Below, piece by piece: positions 54,330-63,161 of a DNA stretch of 64,000 nucleotides (within the stretch, counting starts at the first letter, position 1; each line of letters starts with the position of its first letter). The stretch lies in NCBI RefSeq assembly GCF_016863275.1, contig NZ_BOOO01000004.1, positions 434,001-498,000 of the forward strand. The letters are read 5' to 3'. The position numbers were made by a program, and so were the translations under genes. A model generated the notes under the pieces. The model saw only the letters and a list, made by a program, of their open reading frames with translations. It searched no databases and was not told the DNA's origin. This stretch comes from Planotetraspora mira. GTDB taxonomy: Bacteria > Actinomycetota > Actinomycetes > Streptosporangiales > Streptosporangiaceae.

Positions 54330-55715
54330 TTGTCGACGCTCACCGTATCCCCTCGTACGGCGGCGCACCCCCGCGTAGCCCTGGCGATCGTCGTGACCTG
54401 CCAGCTCATGATCGGCCTGGACTCCACGATCGTCACCATCGCGTTGCCCGAGATCAAGCAGGACATCGGCTTCTCCCCCACCGGCCTGTCATGGGTCATG
54501 AACGCGTACCTGCTCGCGTTCGGCGGCCTGCTCCTCCTCGGCGGGCGGGCCGGTGACATCCTCGGCCGGCGCAGGGTGTTCACCGCCGGAGTGACCGTCT
54601 TCACCCTCGGCTCCCTGCTGGGCGGCCTGGCGACCGCCGAATGGGGTCTGCTCGCGGCCAGGGCCGTACAGGGCGTGGGCGCCGCGATCGCCGCGCCGAG
54701 CATCCTCGCCCTGATCGCCACCACGTTCACGGAGGGAGCCGCGCGGAACCGCGCGATCAGCGTCTACTCCGCCGTGACCGGCGCGGGAGGGGCGATCGGG
54801 CTCATCCTCGGCGGCGTGCTCACCGACGCCGCGTCCTGGCGCTGGGTGTTCTTCGTGAACGTCCCGATCGGGATGGCGGTCGTCGTGCTGGCCCCCCGGT
54901 TCATCGCCCGTTCGGGCACGCATCCCGGCCGGTTCGACCTCGCCGGGGCGGCCACCGTGACGGGCGGCATGGTGTCGCTGGTGTACGCGCTGATCACCGC
55001 CGCCGACAGCGGGTGGCGCGAGGCGCTGCCGGGCCTGGCCGCCGCGCTCGTGCTCCTCGGGGCGTTCGTCGCGGTGGAGACCCGGGCACGGCAGCCGATC
55101 ATGCCTCTGCGCCTGCTGGCGGACCGTGCCCGCTCGGCCGCCTATCTGATCGAGTTGCTCCTGGCGGCGGGCATGTTCGGTTTCTTCTTCTTCATGACCC
55201 AGTTCGTCCAGTGGGTGCTCCACATGGACCCGCTGGCGGCGGGGCTCGCGTTCCTGCCGATGGCGGTCACCCAGTTCTCGGTCGTCCGGGTCGTTCCGCG
55301 CCTGCTGCCGCGTTTCGGGGCCAGGCGGATCGTCCTCGCGGGCGTCACCGTGAGCCTCGCCGGGATGGCGTGGCTGACTCAGGTCTCCGCCGGCACGGGC
55401 TACCTCGGCGGCCTGTTCGGCCCGATGGTCCTGCTCGGGCTCGGCGGCGGCCTCAGCTTCATGCCGCTCAACGCCACCATCCTCACGGGAGTCGCCCCTC
55501 AGGAGTCCGGCGCGGCCTCCGGACTGGCGCAGACGACGGTCTGGGCCGGTGGGGCGCTGGGCTCCGCGGCGCTCGTAACCGTGTACGGCTCGGCCGTACA
55601 ACACGGGCCCCTCGTCCACGGCATCGCGGTCGCCTTCGGCGGCGGCGCGGTGTTCGCCGCGCTCGCCCTGGTCACGGCGGCCCTCGCCCTCAGACCGCCG
55701 CGCCCGGTTAGCTGA
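54330..55715 (+). CDS. MFS multidrug exporter, DHA2/EmrB-QacA type
   Basis: A 461-residue transporter beginning at TTG, with CTCCTGGAGG upstream. Helix 1 has LMIGLDSTIVTIALPEIKQD, the D1 motif of 14-helix DHA2 exporters. Motif A is GGRAGDILGRRRVF and motif C is VTGAGGAIGLILGGVLTDAA. It should export toxic or antibiotic-like compounds using the proton gradient. Control by the divergent TetR gene through the operators at 54267-54307 is a strong inference. Confidence 0.93.
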   Translation: MSTLTVSPRTAAHPRVALAIVVTCQLMIGLDSTIVTIALPEIKQDIGFSPTGLSWVMNAYLLAFGGLLLLGGRAGDILGRRRVFTAGVTVFTLGSLLGGLATAEWGLLAARAVQGVGAAIAAPSILALIATTFTEGAARNRAISVYSAVTGAGGAIGLILGGVLTDAASWRWVFFVNVPIGMAVVVLAPRFIARSGTHPGRFDLAGAATVTGGMVSLVYALITAADSGWREALPGLAAALVLLGAFVAVETRARQPIMPLRLLADRARSAAYLIELLLAAGMFGFFFFMTQFVQWVLHMDPLAAGLAFLPMAVTQFSVVRVVPRLLPRFGARRIVLAGVTVSLAGMAWLTQVSAGTGYLGGLFGPMVLLGLGGGLSFMPLNATILTGVAPQESGAASGLAQTTVWAGGALGSAALVTVYGSAVQHGPLVHGIAVAFGGGAVFAALALVTAALALRPPRPVS

Positions 55716-55923
55716 CCCGCGACCTGCGTCGGCCGCGGTCGGACGGCCCCCGGTACATGGAGGGGTCGCGAGGCCTGCGGCCCGGCTCACGCATGCCGGG
55801 GGCCCGTCCCTCACGGTCCGCGCGCCTCTTCCGCATGATCCACCAGCCGATGCCGAGAAGGATGAGGCCCAGAGGCGTGCGGGCCAGCCAGCGGGTGACG
55901 AAGAGCTGAAGTATCCGCTTCAT
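55708..55923 (-). CDS. Small single-pass membrane protein, unknown
   Basis: About 71 residues, from ATG 55923 (an ATG at 55956 would add 11). It starts MKRILQLFVTRWLARTPLGL, has one hydrophobic helix (LGLILLGIGWWIM) and then a very basic, Arg/Pro-rich tail. It overlaps the end of the MFS gene by eight bases in convergent orientation. I do not recognise a characterised family; similar short proteins occur in related actinomycetes. Confidence 0.65.
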   Translation of the reverse strand: MKRILQLFVTRWLARTPLGLILLGIGWWIMRKRRADREGRAPGMREPGRRPRDPSMYRGPSDRGRRRSRVS

Positions 55924-55963
55924 ATCGGTTCGACTACCCGTGGCCTGCCCTTTCATGTGGCCG

Positions 55964-56422
55964 TCAGCAGTCGCAGGCGATGCCGCCGACGGGAGCGGTC
56001 AGGGGGTCGGCCGGCCGACGTTCCACGCCGTGGTCGGTCTCGACGGGGAATCCCTCCCGTGCCCAGTACTCGAAGCCGCCGATCATCTCCTTGACGGGAT
56101 AGCCGAGCCTGGCGAACTCCAGCGCGGCCCGGGTCGCGCCGTTGCAGCCGGGTCCCCAGCAGTACGTCACCACGGTGACGTCCCGGGGGATGATCGAGGC
56201 GGCCCGCTCGGCGATCTGAGCGGTGGGCAGGTGCACGGCCCCCTTGATCCGGCCCTGCCGCCAACTCTCGTCCCCGCGGGAGTCCACGACGACGATGCCG
56301 GGCTCGCCCGCGGCGAGGTCGGCGTGCACGTCGGAAACATCCGCCTCATGCGACAGGCGCCCGGAGAAGTGCGCGACCGCGGCTGCGGCGACGGCGGCCG
56401 GAGTGCTCGTGACGAAGGACAT
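55964..56422 (-). CDS. Rhodanese-domain protein
   Basis: A 152-residue single-domain rhodanese. VVVDSRGDESWRQGRIKGAVHLP is the conserved CH2A-like region. The active loop is TYCWGPGCNGATRAA with the persulfide Cys near residue 90, and GYPVKEMIGGFEYWAREG is the usual end. It transfers sulfane sulfur to thiol or cyanide acceptors. ATG 56422 has GGGAGCGGAAG before it. It is divergent from a GlxA-family regulator, 100 bases away, which is the likely controller. The very end ACDC adds a second Cys pair. Confidence 0.93.
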   Translation of the reverse strand: MSFVTSTPAAVAAAAVAHFSGRLSHEADVSDVHADLAAGEPGIVVVDSRGDESWRQGRIKGAVHLPTAQIAERAASIIPRDVTVVTYCWGPGCNGATRAALEFARLGYPVKEMIGGFEYWAREGFPVETDHGVERRPADPLTAPVGGIACDC

Positions 56423-56522
56423 CTTCCGCTCCCAGATCTCGGTTCGTTCTGGAAGCAAGGATCCCGGGCGGGGCCCCGGCCCGAGGAGTGGCGTGAATGC
56501 CCTATATCGCTAATATCCAGCC

Positions 56523-57542
56523 ATGCTCGAGCGCCGCGGCAACCGTACGGTCTCGGTCCTGGCCTTCGACGGGATGAGCCCCTTCGAACTGGGCTGTGTG
56601 GTCGAACTGTTCGGCCTGCCCCGGCCGGAACTGGGCATCGCGTGGTACGACCTGGAGGTCTGCGCCGAGTCCGCCGGGCCGCTCAGAGCCGTCGGAGGCT
56701 TCACGATCCAGGCGGCCCGCGACCTGGAGGACTTCGCCGCGGCCCGGACCGTCATCGTCCCCGGCGTGCCCGACGTCCGCGGCGAGGTCTCCCCCGGCCT
56801 CATCGCGGCGTTGCGGACGGCGCACGATCGCGGAGCCCGGATCGTCTCGATCTGCTCGGGGGCCTTCGCCCTCGCCGCGGCGGGGCTGCTCGACGGCAGG
56901 GAGGCGACGACCCACTGGAAGTACGCCGGCCTCCTCCAGGAACGTTTTCCCGAGGTCAGGGTCAACCCCGGCGTGCTCTACGTGGACGGCGGGGACGTCC
57001 TGACGAGCGCGGGCAGCGCCGCCGGGATCGACCTGCTGATCCACCTCGTCCGGCGGGACCACGGGCCGAGCGTGGCCAACGCGGTCGCCCGGCGGATGGT
57101 CGTCCCGCCGCACCGCGAAGGCGGTCAGGCCCAGTTCATCGAGGCCGCGGTCACCCCGATACAGGAGGACGACGCCGTCGGCCGGGCGATGGAGTGGGCC
57201 CTGGCCCATCTCGCCGAGCCGATCACGGTGGCCGTGCTCGCCGGAGTGGCGCGGATGTCGCCGCGGAGCTTCGTCCGCCATTTCAACCGCCAGACCGGGA
57301 CCAGCCCGCTCCGGTGGGTCATCTCGCAGCGGATCACCGCCAGCCTGCCCCTGCTGGAGACGACGGCGGTACCGGTAGAGGAGATCGCGACCGCCGTCGG
57401 CTTCGAGAGCCCGGTGACGTTTCGCCACCACTTCACCCGTTCGATGCGCACGTCGCCCTCGGCATACCGGCGGGCGTTCGGCCGCCGGTCTCCCCGGGAC
57501 GGGCACCCCGTCTCAGCGGGCGAGCGACTCCACGAAGCGTGA
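56523..57542 (+). CDS. GlxA-family AraC-type transcriptional regulator
   Basis: A 339-residue regulator of the same architecture as the one at 52726-53721: DJ-1/PfpI domain (1-190, with VSICSGAFALAAAG) and AraC helices (about 220-320, with LAGVARMSPRSFVRHFNRQ and VEEIATAVGFESPVTFRHHF). It is of the FtrA-like branch. It is divergent from a rhodanese gene, suggesting that the pair handles a sulfur- or cyanide-related signal. It overlaps the convergent SDR gene by 30 bases. Confidence 0.93.
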   Translation: MLERRGNRTVSVLAFDGMSPFELGCVVELFGLPRPELGIAWYDLEVCAESAGPLRAVGGFTIQAARDLEDFAAARTVIVPGVPDVRGEVSPGLIAALRTAHDRGARIVSICSGAFALAAAGLLDGREATTHWKYAGLLQERFPEVRVNPGVLYVDGGDVLTSAGSAAGIDLLIHLVRRDHGPSVANAVARRMVVPPHREGGQAQFIEAAVTPIQEDDAVGRAMEWALAHLAEPITVAVLAGVARMSPRSFVRHFNRQTGTSPLRWVISQRITASLPLLETTAVPVEEIATAVGFESPVTFRHHFTRSMRTSPSAYRRAFGRRSPRDGHPVSAGERLHEA

Positions 57543-58307
57543 CATCCCGCTGAGCCAGCGGTCGGGGTCGCCGGCCTTCATCTGGAAGAAGCCGGCCACC
57601 TCCGGATGGGGGAGGATGTAGAACCGCTCCGCGTCCAGGCCGTCGACCACGTGGCCGGCGACCTCCTCGGGTTCGAGCAGGGCTCCGGAGGAGATGACGG
57701 CACGGGCCGTGAGGTTCTCCTCCAGCAGGTCCTCGCGCATCATCCCGGTGCGCACACCCTGCGGGCACAACACGCTGACCCCGATGCCCTTGGCCCGGTA
57801 GTGGATGGCCACCCACTCGGCGAAGGAGATCGCCGCGGCCTTGCTCACGGCGTACGGCGCATCGCCCGGGCAGCTCACCAGGCCCGCGGCCGAGCAGGTG
57901 TTGAGCAGGTAACCGCCGCCGCGCTCCACCATGGCGGGGATCACGGCGCGGGCCGCGTAGACGTGGGCGAGGGTGTTGACCGCGAGGGTGCGCGACCACT
58001 CCTCGTCGGACGCCTCCTCCACGCCGTGGCCGGTGATGATCCCGGCGTTGGAGCAGAACAGGCCGATCGGGCCGAGGGACCGCTCCGCGGTGTCGACGAT
58101 CGCCCGGACGTCGTCCTCGACGCTCACGTCGGCCCTGAATGCCAGCGCGCGCTCGCCGATCCGCTCGGCGACGGCGGCCGCGCCCGCCTCGTCGAGGTCG
58201 GCCACGAGGATTCCGGCTGCGCCCTCTTCGGCGAACCGCAGCGCCATGGCGCGGCCGATCCCGCTCGCCGCGCCGGTCACGACGACCACTTTGTCCTGAA
58301 CTCGCAT
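57513..58307 (-). CDS. Short-chain dehydrogenase/reductase, paralogue of 45626-46423
   Basis: A 264-residue classical SDR with a GGAGGGG ribosome site. The cofactor site is TGAASGIGRAMALRFAE, then LFCSNAGIITG, LLNTCSAAGLV (Ser) and APYAVSKAAAISFAE (Tyr-x-x-x-Lys). The C terminus FYILPHPEVAGFFQMKAGD parallels the SDR at 45626, so the two share a subgroup. A short palindrome at 58321-58334 lies just upstream and suggests TetR control; no TetR gene is adjacent. Confidence 0.93.
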   Translation of the reverse strand: MRVQDKVVVVTGAASGIGRAMALRFAEEGAAGILVADLDEAGAAAVAERIGERALAFRADVSVEDDVRAIVDTAERSLGPIGLFCSNAGIITGHGVEEASDEEWSRTLAVNTLAHVYAARAVIPAMVERGGGYLLNTCSAAGLVSCPGDAPYAVSKAAAISFAEWVAIHYRAKGIGVSVLCPQGVRTGMMREDLLEENLTARAVISSGALLEPEEVAGHVVDGLDAERFYILPHPEVAGFFQMKAGDPDRWLSGMSRFVESLAR

Positions 58308-58320
58308 GCGACCCCTCCGA

Positions 58321-58334
58321 ACCGACCAGTCGGT
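58321..58334. promoter_or_regulatory. TetR-type palindrome upstream of SDR gene
   Basis: ACCGAC-CA-GTCGGT, two perfect six-base arms, 14 bases before the SDR start codon and just past the ribosome site. The form ACCGAC-N2-GTCGGT is common for TetR-family operators in actinomycetes. Confidence 0.6.
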
Positions 58335-58365
58335 ATCGGAACCTACGCGCCCGCCACGCCGGGCG

Positions 58366-59835
58366 TCAACGCGTCCGGCCGTCGGGGATGGGCAGGGAGA
58401 ACCAGACCGTCTTGCCTCCCGCCACCCGGCTGGTCCCCCACCGGTCGGCGAGCTGGCTGACGACGTAGAGCCCGCGGCCGTCCTCGTCGAGGACGCCGGG
58501 CTCCCGCATGATCGGCATGCGGTGGTCGTCGTCGCTGACCTCGCACAACAGGACGTCGGTCCGCATCAACCTGATGGTGATCGGCCGGGGCGTCTGGCGG
58601 ACGGCGTTGGTCACGAGCTCCGAGGTGAGCAGTTGCGCGATCGGGATCATCGCCTCGAGCCCCCACATGGCGAGCGTCCTGCGGACCAGGCGGCGCACGC
58701 GTCCCGGCGTCATGGGCTGCGGCTCGACGAGCCACTGGGCGACGTCGTCGCTCGGGATGCCCTTGAACCTGATCGCGAGGAGCGTGACGTCGTCGGACCT
58801 GGCCGGCGGAAGCACGCCGTCGCACAACTCCTCCATGGGCGCGCCGGTGGACAACTTGCGGCACAACGCGTCGACGCTCTGCCCGATGTCCTGCCCGCGC
58901 TCCTCCACCAGGCCGTCGGTGTAGAGGACGAGCATGCTGTCGTCGTCCGCGGCGATCTCCATCGTCTCGAACGGGGTGCACCCGAGGCCGATCGGCGGGC
59001 AGCGAGGCGGCGTGAGCACCTCCGCCTTGCCGTCCGCCCTGACGAGGACCGGCGGCAGGTGGCCCGCGTTGGCGATCGTGCAACGCCGGAGCACCGGGTC
59101 GTACACGCAGTAGACGCAGGTCGTCAGCGTCTGGGCGGCCAGCCGCTGCGCCATCTCGTCCAGCGAGTGGAGCACCTGCTCGGCCGGCAGGTCGAGGGAG
59201 GCGAGCGTCTGGACGGCCGTGCGGAGCTGGCCCATCACCGCGGCGGCCGCGAGGCCGTGGCCCATCACGTCGCCCACGACCAGCGCGACCCGGCTGCCGG
59301 GCAGCGGGATGACGTCGAACCAGTCGCCGCCGACCCGTTCCGCCGCGGGCTGGTACCGGAAGGAGATCTCCAGCCCGGGCAGGTCGGGCGGGCTCCCGGG
59401 CCGCATGCCCCGCTGCAGGGTCTCGACCGTCTCGAGCTGCCGGCCGTGGAAGACGGTCAGGGCAGCCGGCACGCCGAGCTGCCGGGCGGCGAGCAGGTCC
59501 ACCTCGGCGAACGGCGACCGTTCCCGGTCCCGCGCGAGCATGGCGGAGCCGACCGGCCTGCCGTACGCACGGAGGGGCACCACGATCAGGCGCTCGTCCA
59601 CCAACTCCGGGACGCCCGCCCGGTCACCGGTCCATCGCGGCGGCAGCCGCCCACCGGGGTCGACCCGGTGCTGCGCGCCTCCGTCGAGGTAGACCGCGGC
59701 GGCGTCGGCCAGCCGGGGCACCGCCGCCTCACAGAAGCGCCTGGTGGCCTGCTCCGGCTCGGGGCTGTCCCCGATCGCCTGCACGGCGTCGCTCATGAAG
59801 CTGAGGAACGCGAGCGACTCTCCGTCCCAGGACAC
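58366..59835 (-). CDS. GAF-SpoIIE phosphatase-HATPase fusion (RsbU/RsbW-type regulator)
   Basis: A 489-residue three-domain protein. Residues 5-130 are a GAF sensor. A SpoIIE/PP2C phosphatase follows at 150-356 with metal sites GGDWFDV (169-175), VGDVMGHG (187-194), YTDGLVE (305-311) and SDDVTLLAIR (347-356). The HATPase_c anti-sigma-kinase domain is at 370-485, with N-box LLTSELVTNAV and G-box DEDGRGLYVV. Joining phosphatase and kinase in one chain gives a switch that both removes and adds phosphate on an anti-anti-sigma (STAS) partner, encoded elsewhere. The upstream gene, 12 bases away, is a methyltransferase. Confidence 0.94.
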   Translation of the reverse strand: MSWDGESLAFLSFMSDAVQAIGDSPEPEQATRRFCEAAVPRLADAAAVYLDGGAQHRVDPGGRLPPRWTGDRAGVPELVDERLIVVPLRAYGRPVGSAMLARDRERSPFAEVDLLAARQLGVPAALTVFHGRQLETVETLQRGMRPGSPPDLPGLEISFRYQPAAERVGGDWFDVIPLPGSRVALVVGDVMGHGLAAAAVMGQLRTAVQTLASLDLPAEQVLHSLDEMAQRLAAQTLTTCVYCVYDPVLRRCTIANAGHLPPVLVRADGKAEVLTPPRCPPIGLGCTPFETMEIAADDDSMLVLYTDGLVEERGQDIGQSVDALCRKLSTGAPMEELCDGVLPPARSDDVTLLAIRFKGIPSDDVAQWLVEPQPMTPGRVRRLVRRTLAMWGLEAMIPIAQLLTSELVTNAVRQTPRPITIRLMRTDVLLCEVSDDDHRMPIMREPGVLDEDGRGLYVVSQLADRWGTSRVAGGKTVWFSLPIPDGRTR

Positions 59836-59847
59836 GGGTGCTGCCGC

Positions 59848-60513
59848 TCAGAACTGCTCGCGCCGGCAGTTGAAGAACAGCTGGATCTCCGGTGGGGCCT
59901 GGGTGGTCGCCGGAGCGTAGGAGATGTGGTTCTCGGTCAGGACGGTGAAACCGGCGTCCTCGACCGCCGCGCGCATCTCGTCGCGCAGGTAGCCCGTCAC
60001 CCGCACCGGCGCCCCGAGGAACTGGAAGGGAACGTCGTCGAGGTCGATCTCCACCATGCTGAGCGAGAACAGCCCGCCGGGCGCGAGCGCCGCGTGGATC
60101 TTGCCGAGGGCGGCGGTGATGTCGGCCCGGGGCAACATCAGCAGGGCGAAGAACGCGGTCACCGCGTCGAAGGTGCCGAGCGAGCCGTCCAGTTCGAGCA
60201 CGTCGAGCTCCAGGAACGTGCCTCCGGGAACGTTCTCCCGCGCGATCTCGAGCATGACCGGGGAGATGTCGATGCCGGTCACCTCACACCCGGCCTGGGC
60301 GAATTGCTGAGCGGTGGGGGCGCCGGTTCCACAACCCACGTCGAGGACACGCGAGCCGGGCTTGAGCTGCTTGATCAACCACTCCCCGGCGGCAACTTGT
60401 CCCTCTTTATGGGGAAATGCGTCGTCGTATCGAACGCCGATGCGGTTGAACGCCTCGGCTTGCAGTGCGCGGTACTCCTGCCGGGCGTTACCCGAACCAG
60501 ATTCGATTGTCAT
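59848..60513 (-). CDS. Class I SAM-dependent methyltransferase
   Basis: A 221-residue methyltransferase. Motif I is VLDVGCGTGAPTAQQFA near residue 56, motif II GIDISPVMLEIA, and motif IV/post-IV LPRADITAALGKIHAALAPGG. The C-terminal PVRVTGYLRDEMRAAVEDAGF is usual for small-molecule methylases. It is the first gene of a unit with the SpoIIE-type phosphatase. The acceptor is not evident; a link to a signalling or secondary metabolite is possible. A perfect palindrome lies 41 bases upstream of its ATG. Confidence 0.9.
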   Translation of the reverse strand: MTIESGSGNARQEYRALQAEAFNRIGVRYDDAFPHKEGQVAAGEWLIKQLKPGSRVLDVGCGTGAPTAQQFAQAGCEVTGIDISPVMLEIARENVPGGTFLELDVLELDGSLGTFDAVTAFFALLMLPRADITAALGKIHAALAPGGLFSLSMVEIDLDDVPFQFLGAPVRVTGYLRDEMRAAVEDAGFTVLTENHISYAPATTQAPPEIQLFFNCRREQF

Positions 60514-60553
60514 CTATGCCACCAATGGTGCTCAGCCGTCTCCGCCTTCTCTT

Positions 60554-60575
60554 GAATAGGGGGTGGCCCCTATTC
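60554..60575. promoter_or_regulatory. Perfect inverted repeat upstream of the methyltransferase-phosphatase unit
   Basis: GAATAGGGG (60554-60562) and CCCCTATTC (60567-60575) are perfect nine-base arms around GTGG, in an AT-richer stretch of the 227-base divergent region before the LtrA gene. It may be an operator or a leader hairpin for the methyltransferase-phosphatase transcript. Confidence 0.55.
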
Positions 60576-60740
60576 CAGTCAAGTTATTTCACCATAAATT
60601 CAGCATTATCCCAGTTCTGCGCCGTCAAGACCCTTTGTCAATGCGCTCTGTTCGCACGAATACCGGCATTCGAGAGATACAGCCCTTAACGTGAAGATAA
60701 CCCCCATCCACTTCCGTTTCGTACGGAAGATCCCTAACGT

Positions 60741-61907
60741 GTGATCGTGACGACGGACACGGGCCTGCTGCGCTCACGTGCCACAGGCGGCCGCGTCACC
60801 TTCCCCGAGCTCTTCTTCGACCTCGTGTACGTCTTCGCGGTCACACAGCTCTCGCACCTGCTGCTCGCTCATCTGACGTGGCACGGCGCGGCCCAGACCG
60901 GGCTGTTGCTGCTCGCCGTCTGGTGGGCCTGGGTCTACACGGCATGGCACACCAACTGGTTCGACCCCGAACGTTCCTCCGTCCGGCTGGTGCTCGGCGG
61001 CGTCATGCTGGTCAGCCTCATCATGTCCGCCGCGCTGCCCGACGCCTTCGGCCGGCACGGCCTGCTGTTCGCCTGCGCGTACGTCGCGATCCAGATCGGC
61101 CGCACCGCCCATTCGGTGATCGCCGCACCCCGGAACACTCCCCTGCGCCGCAATCTCGCCCGGGTGCTGGCCTGGGCGCTCCTGTCCGGCGTCTTCTGGA
61201 TCACCGGCGGCCTGACGGAGGCGACGGCACGCGAGCTGCTGTGGGCGGCCGCCGTCGGAGCGGACCTGGTGGCCCCCTGGGTGGGGTTCGTGACGCCGGG
61301 GCTCGGCAGGTCGGCGACGACGGACTGGTCCATCGACGGCGCGCACATGGCCGAACGCTGCCAGCTGTTCCTGATCATCGCGTTCGGGGAGTCGATCCTG
61401 GTCACCGGATCGACCTTCGGGCAGGCGATGTCCCCGTCCTCGGCGGCGGCCTTCGCGGTCTCGTTCGCGGGAAGCGCCGGCCTGTGGTGGGTCTACTTCG
61501 GGCGCAGCGCCGAGGCGGGCAGCCGCGTGATCTCCTCCGCCGACGATCCCGGCAGGCTGGCCCGCTCCGCCTACACCTTCCTCCACCTGCCCATGGTCGC
61601 GGGCATCGTCGTGTCCGCGGTCGGCGACGAGCTGGTCATCAGCCATCCAGGCGAGACCGGCGTCGAGGTCACCCTGACCGTGCTGGGCGGGCCGGCGCTC
61701 TTCCTCGCCGGGCACGCCCTGTTCAAGCGCGTGCTCTGGGGGCGATTCCCCGCGTCCCATCTCGCCGGACTGGCGGCCCTGATCGCCCTCGCTCCCGCCG
61801 GGCTCGTCGTGCCGCCCCTCGCGGTGGCCGCCGCCGCGATGGCGGTCGTCATCGCTGTCGCGCTCTGGGACTCCGTCGGCCGCAGACGCGCGGCCCGCCC
61901 AGAGTGA
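60741..61907 (+). CDS. Low-temperature-requirement protein A (LtrA) family membrane protein
   Basis: A 388-residue polytopic membrane protein of the LtrA family, starting at GTG. The signature FPELFFDLVYVFAVTQLSHLL is near residues 21-41, with WWAWVYTAWHTNWFDPE and the central AERCQLFLIIAFGESILVTG, which is strongly conserved in the family. About ten helices are predicted. The family was named from a Listeria cold-growth gene; its transport or sensing activity is unknown. It is divergent from the methyltransferase gene. Confidence 0.92.
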   Translation: MIVTTDTGLLRSRATGGRVTFPELFFDLVYVFAVTQLSHLLLAHLTWHGAAQTGLLLLAVWWAWVYTAWHTNWFDPERSSVRLVLGGVMLVSLIMSAALPDAFGRHGLLFACAYVAIQIGRTAHSVIAAPRNTPLRRNLARVLAWALLSGVFWITGGLTEATARELLWAAAVGADLVAPWVGFVTPGLGRSATTDWSIDGAHMAERCQLFLIIAFGESILVTGSTFGQAMSPSSAAAFAVSFAGSAGLWWVYFGRSAEAGSRVISSADDPGRLARSAYTFLHLPMVAGIVVSAVGDELVISHPGETGVEVTLTVLGGPALFLAGHALFKRVLWGRFPASHLAGLAALIALAPAGLVVPPLAVAAAAMAVVIAVALWDSVGRRRAARPE

Positions 61908-61984
61908 CCTGACAAGCCAGATTTTTTCCACCTTTCTCATGACTTGACCAGATCCTGACTCTCGATCTACCGTAGCCGCCAATT

Positions 61985-62003
61985 GTTAGTAAGGCTTCCT
62001 AAC
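61985..62003. promoter_or_regulatory. Palindromic operator in front of the chitosanase gene
   Basis: GTTAGTAAG-G-CTTCCTAAC, nine-base arms with one mismatch, ends 15 bases before the chitosanase ATG. Similar TTAG...CTAA palindromes precede chitosanase and other secreted hydrolase genes in Streptomyces, where the ROK-family repressor CsnR acts. Binding here by such a regulator is an inference. Confidence 0.6.
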
Positions 62004-62018
62004 TTCTGGAGGTGAGCG

Positions 62019-63098
62019 ATGCGAAGGACCCCCCGCTTCGCATCAGCGCTGGTGACGCTGGGTCTCGTGGCCGCCGGCCTGTTCATCGGCGGTTCCGCGA
62101 ACGCGGCGACCAACCGGCTGGAGGCGGAGAACGCCGTCGTCTCCCAGGGCGTGGTCGAGTCGAACCACGCCGGCTACTCCGGCAGCGGCTTCGTCAACGG
62201 CGACAACGCCTCGGGCAGCTACACCGAGTGGACCGTGAACGCGGCCACAGCCGGCAGCTCCACCCTGGCGATCCGCTACTCCAACGGGACGAGCCCGACC
62301 CGCACCGCGAACGTCGCGGTCAACGGCACCGTCGTCTCCGCCAATCGCGCGTTCAACAGCACCGGCAACTGGGACACCTGGGCCACCGTCTCGATCACCA
62401 CGAACCTCAACGCGGGCGCCAACAAGGTGCGGATCACCGCCACGACCGCCGACGGCAACCCGAACTTCGACTACATCGACGCCACCACGCCCGGTGGAGG
62501 CGGCGGCACCGTCACCGCCGACCAACTGCTGGCCAAGGTGACGTCGTGCTCGCAGATCTCCAACGGCAAGTACAAGACCGACGAGGACGTCAGCACGGCG
62601 ACGGTGTCGGTGTGCCAGAAGACCGGCGCGGTGTTCTGGAAGGCCGACATGGACATCGACTGCGACGGCGTCCGCACCACCCAGTGCAACGAGAACACCG
62701 ACTGCTGCTTCTACCCCGACACCGCCTGCCACACGACGGGTGACTCCCCGCTCAACTCCGCGACCCTTCCGTACGTCGTGGTGCCGAGTTCGAGCAGCAT
62801 CTGGAACTACACGTCGAAGGGAATCGGCTGCGGCACGGTGGTCGCCGTAATCTACAACGGCAAGATCGAGTACGCGGTCGTCGGCGACACGGGACCCACG
62901 CAGATCATCGGGGAGGCGTCCCACAAGACGGCCTCCGACCTGGGCATCGACCCCGACCCCAGCACCGGCGGCACCGACGGCCCAGTGACGTACATCGTCT
63001 TCACCGGCTCGGGCACCAAGGTCTCGGCCGTCGAGAACCACCAGCAGGCCGTCACCCTCGGCCAGCAACTCTCCCAGCAGTTCGTCTCCACCAACTGA
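62019..63098 (+). CDS. Secreted GH75 chitosanase with N-terminal carbohydrate-binding module
   Basis: A 359-residue secreted enzyme with a GGAGG ribosome site. The signal peptide is residues 1-30 (ends GSANAA). A CBM35/CBM6-type beta-sandwich is at 33-156 (LEAENAVVSQGVVESNH to FDYIDATT), a PGGGGG linker at 158-163 and the GH75 domain at about 168-357. The proposed acidic pair is Asp290 and Glu299 in VVGDTGPTQIIGEAS, nine residues apart as in the Fusarium enzyme. It hydrolyses chitosan outside the cell. Several Cys residues in the GH75 part suggest disulfides. Confidence 0.94.
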   Translation: MRRTPRFASALVTLGLVAAGLFIGGSANAATNRLEAENAVVSQGVVESNHAGYSGSGFVNGDNASGSYTEWTVNAATAGSSTLAIRYSNGTSPTRTANVAVNGTVVSANRAFNSTGNWDTWATVSITTNLNAGANKVRITATTADGNPNFDYIDATTPGGGGGTVTADQLLAKVTSCSQISNGKYKTDEDVSTATVSVCQKTGAVFWKADMDIDCDGVRTTQCNENTDCCFYPDTACHTTGDSPLNSATLPYVVVPSSSSIWNYTSKGIGCGTVVAVIYNGKIEYAVVGDTGPTQIIGEASHKTASDLGIDPDPSTGGTDGPVTYIVFTGSGTKVSAVENHQQAVTLGQQLSQQFVSTN

Positions 63099-63108
63099 GC
63101 ACGCGAGT

Positions 63109-63144
63109 CGTGCCCGCCCCCGGTGCGGCGTGGGGGCGGGCACG
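63109..63144. terminator. Hairpin terminator between chitosanase and DUF1772 genes
   Basis: A perfect 13-bp stem, CGTGCCCGCCCCC (63109-63121) with its complement at 63132-63144, over a 10-base loop, between two convergent genes. Confidence 0.85.
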
Positions 63145-63161
63145 TCCGCGTCCGCGGGCGT

